Source of the DNA: Dechloromonas sp. Dech2017 | GTDB taxonomy: Bacteria > Pseudomonadota > Gammaproteobacteria > Burkholderiales > Rhodocyclaceae | Assembly (NCBI GenBank): GCA_009469585.1 | Contig: SSXW01000001.1 | Location: 186,001 to 250,000 of the forward strand | Direction: 5' to 3' | Length of the DNA stretch: 64,000 bases | Shown here: positions 8,517 through 15,183 of the stretch, one piece after another | Numbering within the stretch: the first letter of the stretch is position 1 | How the letters are laid out: each line of letters starts with the position of its first letter | Position numbers and translations under genes: made by a program | Notes under the pieces: model-generated | What the model saw: only the letters and a program-made list of their open reading frames with translations | What the model was told of the DNA's origin: nothing | The model's database searches: none

Positions 8517-9611
8517 ATGAACAAGTTTCGCAAGTTGCATGCGTATTCGGGGCTGGTGCGGCAACAAACCGGTAAGTCGCGCTTGCGCCAGGCGTTGGAA
8601 ATCCTTGCGCTGCACCGGGGGCGGCTCCAATTGGGTATCGAGGAGTATTACGAACTCGGGGTCTTCGACGACAGGGCTTTCCCTGGGCCGGAGAAAGCTC
8701 GATGCCTGGGCTGGAAAAGCAGCGCCCTGATCGACCAAGCATTGAACGATGACTATTGGCGCGCCACGGCCAACGACAAGGTGCTGAACTACGCGCTGCT
8801 GGCGCACTACGGCTTTCCTATTCCGCAAACCATGGCCATCTGGTCGCTATCCGGCCAGCGCATCGGCGACGAAACCGTGTTGTGCGACGAAGCGGCACTG
8901 CGTGCCTATCTTGATGCCAGTTTGCCGTTCCCGGTCTTCATCAAGCCGATTCACGGCACCTACGGGCGGGGAACCTTCTGCCTGCAGCAAAAGTTGCCGA
9001 ATGACACCGGCTGGCTCGACTGCCGGGGAAAGGCGGTCGGCCGGGACGAGTTGCTGGCCGCTTGCCTGAACCCAAAATTCGGCGGCATGCTGTTCCAGCA
9101 ACGTCTCGCCCAGCATCCGGCGGTGGTTACGCTGGTCGGCGACACGGTCAGTTGCGTCCGCATCATCGTCGCCCTTGGTGCCGGCTCTCACCCCGAAGTC
9201 GTCCTCGCCTTCTGGAAAATCGGCCGGGAGCGCAACATCACCGACAACTTCTGCATGGGCGAAAGCGGCAACCTGCTGGCCTGGATCGATGTCGGCAGCG
9301 GCCGTGTCGAACGCGTCATCACCGGGCTGTGGCCGGATGGCAAGGAATGCGAGCAGCACCCGGACACCGGCGGCCGCCTGCCCGGCGCCGCATTGCCAGA
9401 CTGGCCGGCGGCGCTGTCATTGTGCTGCGAGGCCGCCCGGCATTTCCCGGGGCTGCGGCTACAGCACTGGGATGTGGCCTTCGCTATCGACGGGCCGGTG
9501 CTGATGGAACTCAATACCGAAGCCGACCTCGGGGTGCCGCAATTTCTCGGGCGCAAGGCTTTCGTCACTGAACGGATTGACGCGCAATTGGCGAAACTGG
9601 CGAGAAGGTAG
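8517..9611 (+). CDS. ATP-grasp enzyme, sugar-transfer-associated type (copy 1)
   Basis: 364 residues. It opens with a basic segment (MNKFRKLHAYSGLVRQQTGKSR). An ATP-grasp core shows VFIKPIHGTYGRGTF (nucleotide-binding loop), the strand MLFQQRLAQHPAV, VSCVRIIVALG and the metal-site region LQHWDVAFAIDGPVLMELNTEADLG. The start at 8517 is preceded by GAGGT; in-frame ATGs at 8442 and 8496 are less likely. It is clearly paralogous to the convergent gene at 9656-10810 (shared F-KP, CIRV/CVRI, LQHWD and LMELN motifs). The family forms carboxylate-amine or similar bonds using ATP; the substrate is unknown. It sits in an accessory patch between the two halves of the XrtA acyl-transfer genes. Confidence 0.82.
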   Translation: MNKFRKLHAYSGLVRQQTGKSRLRQALEILALHRGRLQLGIEEYYELGVFDDRAFPGPEKARCLGWKSSALIDQALNDDYWRATANDKVLNYALLAHYGFPIPQTMAIWSLSGQRIGDETVLCDEAALRAYLDASLPFPVFIKPIHGTYGRGTFCLQQKLPNDTGWLDCRGKAVGRDELLAACLNPKFGGMLFQQRLAQHPAVVTLVGDTVSCVRIIVALGAGSHPEVVLAFWKIGRERNITDNFCMGESGNLLAWIDVGSGRVERVITGLWPDGKECEQHPDTGGRLPGAALPDWPAALSLCCEAARHFPGLRLQHWDVAFAIDGPVLMELNTEADLGVPQFLGRKAFVTERIDAQLAKLARR

Positions 9612-9655
9612 AGCGACCGCAACAGTGGTAGCAGTCACCAGTGGGACCAGTGGTG

Positions 9656-10810
9656 CTAACTGCAGATTTGCCTTAGCCAGGGGTGCCGGCGACCATCGCC
9701 GTGACGCAGAAGGACTCCCTTGAAAAAGGGAGTGAGGAGGCCGCGGCCGAATTTTTGCAGAAATTCAATGGCGCCGATGTCGTTGATCTCAAGCAGGCAC
9801 GGGCCAGATTCTGTGACCGCGAGATCCCAGTGCTGGATGTGTAGCATCGGAAAGACAGAAGCCGCGCTCAGGCAGGTGGCAACAGCCTCCTCCCAATAGG
9901 GCACCTGAAATCCCTCGATGGCAATGCCTGTGTCCGGGTGAATGGGATAAGAGAGTTCCTCATAGTCCTTGCGCGCCGCGCCCAGGCGACCAGTAGGCAA
10001 ATCGACAGGAGCGTGGATATGGCCGAGTGCGTCGTCGATTCGGGTGTCGGAAATATTGGCACCGCGGATCAACTTCCACACCGCCGCGACGATTTCCTGA
10101 CGGCCATCGTCCTGGACGATGACAACACGGATACACGAAGTTGCGCGGCTTCCGGTCAGGGCTACAACGTCAGCGTGCGGACGCAGTACCTGCTGGAAGA
10201 GATAGCCCATGTCCTGGCGGAAAAATGGACCGTTGGGAGCGAGGACGACGTCCTTGACAAAGCCTTCTACCGGCAGGCGCTGCCCATCTTCAGTAACCAG
10301 TGCATCATCCTCGGTGGCGTAAGCAGCCAAGCAATAGCAACCCATGCTTTGCTGGCTGTAGCATGGTTTGGCGAAGAGTGGCCAGGTGTTGTTACGGCGC
10401 AGCCAGTCGGTTAATTCCTCTGGTGTACGCAGGAAACTGCCGGGGAGGTGCCAGCATCTCGTACTGTTCGGGCGGAAGAAGGCGACCACCGTCGGCACCG
10501 GGATGTCTAAGGCAGCAGCATAGAGATGGTAGGTAAATTTGTCCCAGGCGGGCATCACGGCGGCACGTGAGTTCAGAATCTGGGCCAGTTGTTCCTGGAC
10601 GCGCCAACCGAGATAGTCGGTTATGTTCGAACGGTCTGCTCGGGACAATTGATGGATGCGGAACACGAAGTAGTCAAAGGTGCCTAGCGTGGGATTGAGC
10701 GTCTTCATGCTGAGCATTTCGCGGATTTGGGTAAATCGGTCTTTCCCGGTTGCCTGTTTCACGCGATTGCTATTACGTCGTAGGGCGCGGAAATAGTGTC
10801 TGATGTTCAT
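9656..10810 (-). CDS. ATP-grasp enzyme, sugar-transfer-associated type (copy 2)
   Basis: 384 residues, the same family as the gene at 8517-9611 and converging with it, with 44 bp between the stops. Motifs: LFAKPCYSQQSMGCYCL (ATP loop), YLFQQVLRPHADV, TSCIRVVIVQDDG, VAAVWKLIRGANISD, IQHWDLAVTESGPCLLEIND. The N-terminus is again basic (MNIRHYFRALRRNSNRVKQATGKDR). It is transcribed divergently from the repeat-peptide gene at 11057, so the 246 bp between them can hold both promoters. The enzyme could act on a sugar-linked group or on the small peptide; both are inferences. Confidence 0.82.
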   Translation of the reverse strand: MNIRHYFRALRRNSNRVKQATGKDRFTQIREMLSMKTLNPTLGTFDYFVFRIHQLSRADRSNITDYLGWRVQEQLAQILNSRAAVMPAWDKFTYHLYAAALDIPVPTVVAFFRPNSTRCWHLPGSFLRTPEELTDWLRRNNTWPLFAKPCYSQQSMGCYCLAAYATEDDALVTEDGQRLPVEGFVKDVVLAPNGPFFRQDMGYLFQQVLRPHADVVALTGSRATSCIRVVIVQDDGRQEIVAAVWKLIRGANISDTRIDDALGHIHAPVDLPTGRLGAARKDYEELSYPIHPDTGIAIEGFQVPYWEEAVATCLSAASVFPMLHIQHWDLAVTESGPCLLEINDIGAIEFLQKFGRGLLTPFFKGVLLRHGDGRRHPWLRQICS

Positions 10811-10937
10811 TGGCGGTTTAACTCGAATAGGGAGGGGTTGGAGGCGAACGAGCTCAGCTTAATCGAGGCAACTGCCGGGCTGATCAGAAGCAGTCGGTTG
10901 TGAATCGTGGTGTCGAAAACTCTTACAGACGCGGCTT

Positions 10938-10965
10938 TTGATAGGCGTTAAAGACTTAATAAATT
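10938..10965 (+). promoter_or_regulatory. Possible sigma70 promoter of the repeat-peptide gene
   Basis: TTGATA (10938-10943) and TAAATT (10960-10965), 16 bp apart, lie in an AT-rich stretch between the divergent ATP-grasp gene and the repeat-peptide gene. The match is moderate. It would give a leader of roughly 85 nt before the ATG at 11057. Confidence 0.35.
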
Positions 10966-11056
10966 AAAAAAATCATTGATATATCTCCCGGGCATTTTTT
11001 TTGCTAGGTAAAACCTGTCGGCGATCCGCCCGATTTCTTGTATTTCAGGAGGCATC

Positions 11057-11143
11057 ATGTCTAAGTTCGGTCCCGTTACCCCGCAGGGTCCTGTTACCCC
11101 GCAAGGCCCTGTTACCCCTCAGGGTCCTGTTTCCCAGCCTTAA
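11057..11143 (+). CDS. 28-residue GPVTPQ-repeat peptide (unrecognised micro-gene)
   Basis: The ATG at 11057 follows a strong Shine-Dalgarno (AGGAGG at 11048-11053). The product is MSKF, then GPVTPQ three times (11069-11122), then GPVSQP and a TAA. All five differences among the first three 18-bp repeats fall on third positions and are silent (CCC/CCT, GGT/GGC, CCG/CCT, CAG/CAA), which points to selection on the peptide. A rho-independent terminator follows 30 bp later. It has no hydrophobic segment, no Cys, no Asp or Glu and a single Lys, so it is not a normal signal peptide or bacteriocin leader. It sits beside two ATP-grasp genes. I do not recognise the family; a modified or wall-attached peptide is speculation. 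Confidence 0.72.
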   Translation: MSKFGPVTPQGPVTPQGPVTPQGPVSQP

Positions 11144-11172
11144 CGAGTGAAAGTAATCTAACTTGACTCATC

Positions 11173-11201
11173 AAGACAAGCCGTTTGGCTTGTCTTTTTT
11201 T
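11173..11201 (+). terminator. Rho-independent terminator after the repeat-peptide gene
   Basis: The stem AAGACAAGCC / GGCTTGTCTT (10 bp, perfect) with a GTTT loop is followed by a T-run. It ends the short transcript carrying the repeat peptide and supports that gene as a monocistronic unit. Confidence 0.9.
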
Positions 11202-11256
11202 CGGTATACGAGAGACCCAAGGCCGCTTCGCTAGCGGTCCATGCGTTTGGTGCCGG

Positions 11257-11445
11257 GGCCCGATGGACACCGAGGCAGCCAATGCTACCTCGATGGCGTT
11301 CAAGAAGGAGCTGATCAAACGCATTTTGGGCGCCGAACTCAGCCATTACCTGGGTTACTCGCCCGGCGCCGAGAAACCGGGCGAGGTCGGCAACCACCCC
11401 AACGACGGCACCGGCAAGAAGGTGCTGACCGAAGAGGTGCCCCCC
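11257..11445 (+). pseudogene. IS256-family transposase fragment
   Basis: The reading MAFKKELIKRILGAELSHYLGYSPG followed by NHPNDGTGKKVLTE matches the conserved early part of IS256-type transposases (the AEL-HLGY ... N-RNG-GKTVLT region). Only about 60 codons are left; the catalytic DDE part is absent and the frame runs directly into an unrelated ISAs1-type sequence. Exact boundaries are uncertain. It is a dead remnant between the repeat-peptide terminator and the acyl carrier protein. Confidence 0.7.
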
Positions 11446-11493
11446 TCATTGTGGTCAGTCGGCTACGAATGGTATTGGCTGCCAATATCCTTC

Positions 11494-11931
11494 TTACCTA
11501 CGTTGAATACGAAAAAGGCACGACGCTGCTATGCCCTCGATCAACTGGCCTGCCTGCACCGACCCGAACAGTGGCCGGACTTGCGGTCCTTCGCGGTGAT
11601 CGAGTCGCAGCGCTGTGTCAGCGGGAAGACAGCCACCGAGCAGCGTTTCTACCTGAGCAACCTGGCGCCCGATGCGGCTAGTTTGGGGCAGGCTATTCGC
11701 GCCCATTGGAGTGTTGAGAACCGACTGCATTGGTGCATGGATGTCGCCTTCGCCGACGACCAGATGCGCGCCCGCACCGGCCATGCCGCACACAACCTCA
11801 CCGTCCTCAAGCACATCACCCTGAATCTGATCCGCCTCGATCCCACCCAGCGCAAGGGTGGCATCAAGGCGCGACGCCTTATCGCCGCAACTTCCGACCT
11901 CTACCGCGCACAATTGCTCGGGCTGGCTTGA
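11494..11931 (+). pseudogene. ISAs1-family transposase, C-terminal remnant
   Basis: About 140 codons match the C-terminal third of ISAs1 / H-repeat transposases: RRCYALDQL, a WPDLRSFAVIES strand, RFYLSNL, IRAHWSVENRLHWCMDVAFADDQMRAR (the region carrying the last catalytic acid), GHAAHNLTVLKHITLNLI and KGGIKARR. The N-terminal two thirds are missing, and the frame is fused by chance to the IS256 remnant upstream. It therefore cannot encode an active transposase. It marks past insertion and deletion at this junction. Confidence 0.85.
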
Positions 11932-11991
11932 TGTTCATGCGATTGCCCTGCTGGTGTGTCCGATATCACGATCCGGCCCACATTCTCACCC

Positions 11992-11997
11992 TATAAT
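11992..11997 (+). promoter_or_regulatory. Perfect -10 element upstream of the acyl carrier protein
   Basis: TATAAT lies 36 bp before the TTG start at 12033, just downstream of the IS remnant. No good -35 hexamer is seen at 16-18 bp, so activity may need an activator or an extended contact. It would start the plus-strand XrtA operon. Confidence 0.4.
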
Positions 11998-12032
11998 TCG
12001 ACCACTTGATTCTGATGTCCTAGGAGCGCGGT

Positions 12033-12284
12033 TTGAATACCCTGAAGGAAATAATCTCACTGCTCGATGAAGTCCTCAGCCTGAACGGCAGGGCCGCCGG
12101 TTTTACGCCCGATACCCCCTTGCTCGGGGCCATTCCCGAACTTGATTCGATGGCCGTGGTGGCGCTGATCACCGGCTTCGAGGAACGCTTCGGCTTTATC
12201 GTTGACGACGACGAGATCGAGGGCAGTACCTTCGCCACCGTCGGTTCCCTGGTCGAGTTCGTCGACGCCAAGCTCGTCGGCTGA
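12033..12284 (+). CDS. Acyl carrier protein, XrtA locus
   Basis: 83 residues with the carrier-protein fold signature. The phosphopantetheine serine lies in IPELDSMAVVALI, followed by FEERFGFIVDDDEI. The start is TTG at 12033, preceded by AGGAG at 12022-12026; no in-frame ATG upstream fits. It is the first gene of a plus-strand operon with the two XrtA-associated hydrolases, a DegT-like PLP enzyme and GNAT-like proteins. It presumably carries the acyl or amino-acyl group activated by the ligase at 6727-8325 before transfer to the polysaccharide. Confidence 0.92.
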   Translation: MNTLKEIISLLDEVLSLNGRAAGFTPDTPLLGAIPELDSMAVVALITGFEERFGFIVDDDEIEGSTFATVGSLVEFVDAKLVG

Positions 12285-12288
12285 TTTG

Positions 12289-13098
12289 GTGCAGCCCCGG
12301 TTCATCGAGTTCGGCAACGGGCGGCGCTTCTGCCTGTTCCACCCGGCGCAGGGCAGGGTGGCCCGGGGGGCGGTGCTCTATGTGCACCCTTTCGCCGAGG
12401 AAATGAACAAGGCGCGGCGCATGGCCGTGCTGCAGTCCAGGGCTCTAGCCGGCGCCGGCTACAACGTGCTGCAAATCGACCTGCTCGGCTGCGGCGACAG
12501 CAGCGGCGATTTCGGCCATGCCGACTGGTCAGTCTGGCGTGAGGACGTCTTGGCTGGCTACCGTCATCTCCGTGTCTGCTCATCGGCCCCACTGATCCTC
12601 TGGGGCTTGCGTGCCGGCTGCCTGCTGGCCGCGGATGCCGCGGTCGACTTGCCGGAAGCCGCCGATTTCGTCTTCTGGCAGCCCGTCGTCTCCGGCAAGC
12701 TGCACTGGCAGCAGTTCATGCGCCTGAAAATGGCAGGAGAACTCGCCTCGGGGCAGGCCAAGGCCGTCGGCGAACAATTGCGGCAGCGGCTAGCCGCCGG
12801 CCAGTCCGTCGAGATTGCCGGCTACGGGGTATCCCCGGGCTTGGCCGCCGGCTTGGAGGGGGCCGAATTGCGGCCGCCACCTCGCCGCAGCGGGCGTGTC
12901 GTGTGGCTGGAAACCTCGCTGCGCGACGAAGCCACGCTGGCTCCCGTTTCGGTCAAGTGCATCGACCAATGGCAGGAGGCCGGCTTCGCTGTGAACGCCA
13001 GTGTCGTCCGCGGCCCGGCATTCTGGCAGACGACCGAGATCGAGGAGGCGCCCGAGTTGATCGCCGCCACGCTGGCTGCCCTGGCGGAGCGAGCATGA
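12289..13098 (+). CDS. Hydrolase 2, exosortase A system-associated
   Basis: About 269 residues, alpha/beta-hydrolase fold (TIGR03101 type): GAVLYVHPFAEEMNKARRM, the family strand IDLLGCGDSSGDF, and the elbow ILWGLRAGCLLAADA. At the elbow the usual nucleophile position holds Arg (G-L-R-A-G), which puts ordinary Ser-hydrolase activity in doubt. The start is uncertain: GTG at 12289 or TTG at 12286, a few bases after the carrier-protein stop. Earlier in-frame codons lie inside the carrier gene. Its stop overlaps the next start (ATGA). A role in handling carrier-bound groups is inferred from context. Confidence 0.88.
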   Translation: MQPRFIEFGNGRRFCLFHPAQGRVARGAVLYVHPFAEEMNKARRMAVLQSRALAGAGYNVLQIDLLGCGDSSGDFGHADWSVWREDVLAGYRHLRVCSSAPLILWGLRAGCLLAADAAVDLPEAADFVFWQPVVSGKLHWQQFMRLKMAGELASGQAKAVGEQLRQRLAAGQSVEIAGYGVSPGLAAGLEGAELRPPPRRSGRVVWLETSLRDEATLAPVSVKCIDQWQEAGFAVNASVVRGPAFWQTTEIEEAPELIAATLAALAERA

Positions 13099-13955
13099 GC
13101 CATAACGAACGGCCGGTTGTTTTTTCCTGCGCCGGCGAGCAATTGCTCGGCATTGTCGCTGCACCGGCAGCGCCGGCGAGCACCGGCGTCCTGATCGTCG
13201 TCGGCGGGCCGCAGTACCGTGCCGGCAGCCACCGCCAGTTCCTGCTGCTGTCCCGGGCGCTTTGCGGTGCCGGCTTTCCGGTCATGCGTTTCGATTGTCG
13301 CGGCATGGGCGACAGTAGCGGCGAAGCGCGCAGTTTCGAAGCACTCGATGAAGATGTCGCGGCGGCCATTGCGGCCTTCCGCCAAAACTGCCCGCAGCTC
13401 GAGCGCATCGTGCTGTGGGGGTTGTGCGATGCCGCCACGGCCGCCTTGCTGTACTGGGAGCGGACCCGTGACAGCCGCATCAGTGGCCTGGTGCTGCTCA
13501 ATCCCTGGGTGCGCTCGGAAGCCACGCTGGCCCGCACCCACATCAAGCACTACTACGCCCAGCGGTTGTTGCAGGGTGAGTTCTGGCGCAAGCTGTTCGG
13601 CGGTCGGCTCGGTGTCGGCGTGGCGCTGCGTGGCCTGGTCGGCAGCCTGCGCCGAGCCCGGCGGCAGGCGAACGAGGGGGGTGCGAGCGACGAGATGCCG
13701 TTCCAGCAGCGCATGATGCGCGCGCTGGAAAACTTTCCCGGCGTTTCGCTGCTGATCCTCAGCGGCGACGACTACACCGCCAAGGAATTTCTCGAAGCCT
13801 GCCAGGGTGACCCGCGGGCCCAGCGGGCGCTGGCCGGGCCGCGCCTGACCCGCGTAGACGTGGCGGATGCCGATCACACCTTCTCGTCGCGCGAATGGCG
13901 GCAGGCGGTGGAAACGGCGACGCTGGACTGGCTGCAGAAGTCGATGGCGTGCTGA
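13095..13955 (+). CDS. Hydrolase 1, exosortase A system-associated
   Basis: 286 residues, alpha/beta hydrolase (TIGR03100 type): GVLIVVGGPQYRAGSHRQF, MRFDCRGMGDSSGE, the elbow VLWGLCDAATAAL with Cys in the nucleophile position (G-L-C-D-A), and a late DADHTFSSREWR histidine. A Cys nucleophile is compatible with thioester or acyl-transfer chemistry. It starts at the ATG at 13095 in a 4-bp overlap with hydrolase 2 and is followed after 16 bp by the DegT-like gene. With the ACP and ligase it forms the acyl-handling set of XrtA loci; the reaction is not known. Confidence 0.9.
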   Translation: MSHNERPVVFSCAGEQLLGIVAAPAAPASTGVLIVVGGPQYRAGSHRQFLLLSRALCGAGFPVMRFDCRGMGDSSGEARSFEALDEDVAAAIAAFRQNCPQLERIVLWGLCDAATAALLYWERTRDSRISGLVLLNPWVRSEATLARTHIKHYYAQRLLQGEFWRKLFGGRLGVGVALRGLVGSLRRARRQANEGGASDEMPFQQRMMRALENFPGVSLLILSGDDYTAKEFLEACQGDPRAQRALAGPRLTRVDVADADHTFSSREWRQAVETATLDWLQKSMAC

Positions 13956-13971
13956 ATCCGGGAAGGCCGCC

Positions 13972-15183
13972 ATGACCCTCGACTACCTGGTTTTCGATCC
14001 CTCGCCCTGCAGTTTCCCGCGGCCGCGGGTGCCCGTGTTGCCGCGAGGCTTCGAACCGGCGGGGGCCGACGATGCCCGGTTGCTCAGTGATGTGCCGCCG
14101 CTGAACGGTCGCGGCGTGTATTTCAGCCGCGGCCGCTACGCCCTCGGCGAGGCCTACCGGCGGGCCGGTATCGATGGCGACAGCGCCTTGCTCGCTCCCT
14201 CCTACCATTGCGTGACCATGCTCGATCCGGCGCTGTCCCTCGGGGCGGATGTCCTGCTCTACCCGTTGTTGGCCGACCTGGCACCCGACCTGGCGGCGCT
14301 CGACCAGCTGCTCGAACGGTCAAGCAAGCCGGTCAAGGCCTTGTTGGCAACGCACTTTTTCGGATTCGTGCGCGATTTTTCCGCCCTGAAACAATGGTGT
14401 GATGCTCGCGACATAGTCTTCGTCGAGGATTGCTCGCACACGCTGTTTACCGAGCGCTATCAGGTTGGGGGGGCAGGGCGGTATGGCCGCTTCGTCGCAT
14501 CGAGTCCGTACAAATTCTTTCCAAGTGCCGATGGCGGCTGGTTGTACGCGCCGGATGCCACCGCGTTGGCTGACGCCGCTACTGACCAGGCAGCCTGGAT
14601 GGCTGAGTTGCGAGGCGTGAAGCAATGCATCGATGCGGCGCGCTTACCGCGGGTCGGCCCGGCCGATATCGGTGCGCTCGACGGCCAGTTGGCGACTATT
14701 TTCGAGGATGAGCCGGTTGCCGGCGACGACCGGCGAGTCCAGCGGGCTGCCCAGTCGCCGCAATATCAGCGCGAAGTGGAGCACCTGTCGGCGTTGCGCG
14801 CTTCGCGCTGGCTGATCGGTCATGCCTCGGTCAGTTCGGCGATCCACAGGCGCCAGGCCAATTACCGGCGTTGGCTGCAGGCGGTGGCCGGAATGCCGCA
14901 CTGCCGGCCGTTGTACCCGGAACTGCCGGAGCAGGTCGTGCCCTACATGTTCCCGCTCTGCATCGAGCACCCGATGCCGCATTTTTACTGGCTCAAGCAG
15001 CTTGCCGTGCCGGTCTGGCGCTGGGATGAGATGGCGGTTTCCGCCTGCCCGGTGGCGGCGGACTACCGGCTGCACCTGCTCCACCTGCCATGCCACCAGG
15101 CCTTGAGCGACGATGAGATGGCCTGGATGATCGCCGCCCTGGGCAAGGTGCTGTGCGGGCAAGTTGGCGGAGCCGGCCGGTGA
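13972..15183 (+). CDS. DegT/DnrJ/EryC1-like PLP-dependent enzyme
   Basis: 403 residues with an aspartate-aminotransferase fold of the DegT type: LLAPSYHCVTML, the cofactor region LLATHFFGFVRD and VFVEDCSHTLF, and the likely Schiff-base lysine in ASSPYKFFPSADGGWLY. Members transfer amino groups to keto-sugars or related carbonyls. The start at 13972 (MTLDYLVFDPSP) lies 16 bp after hydrolase 1, and the stop overlaps the next gene (GTGA). It could aminate a sugar precursor or, given the neighbouring ACP and GNAT-like genes, form an amino-acyl intermediate. The substrate is not deducible. Confidence 0.82.
   Translation: MTLDYLVFDPSPCSFPRPRVPVLPRGFEPAGADDARLLSDVPPLNGRGVYFSRGRYALGEAYRRAGIDGDSALLAPSYHCVTMLDPALSLGADVLLYPLLADLAPDLAALDQLLERSSKPVKALLATHFFGFVRDFSALKQWCDARDIVFVEDCSHTLFTERYQVGGAGRYGRFVASSPYKFFPSADGGWLYAPDATALADAATDQAAWMAELRGVKQCIDAARLPRVGPADIGALDGQLATIFEDEPVAGDDRRVQRAAQSPQYQREVEHLSALRASRWLIGHASVSSAIHRRQANYRRWLQAVAGMPHCRPLYPELPEQVVPYMFPLCIEHPMPHFYWLKQLAVPVWRWDEMAVSACPVAADYRLHLLHLPCHQALSDDEMAWMIAALGKVLCGQVGGAGR

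Noticed and set aside
11069-11140. The 18-bp tandem repeats as a CRISPR array or a simple non-coding satellite
   Set aside because: There are no spacers, and the silent nature of the differences plus SD, start, stop and terminator fit a coding repeat.
11057-11143. Calling the repeat peptide a graspetide (microviridin-type) precursor
   Set aside because: The core has no Asp or Glu to form the ester or amide rings and no recognisable leader motif; the nearby ATP-grasp genes are of a different branch.
11185-11931. A 248-residue intact transposase
   Set aside because: The two halves match different IS families, and each lacks most of its catalytic domain.
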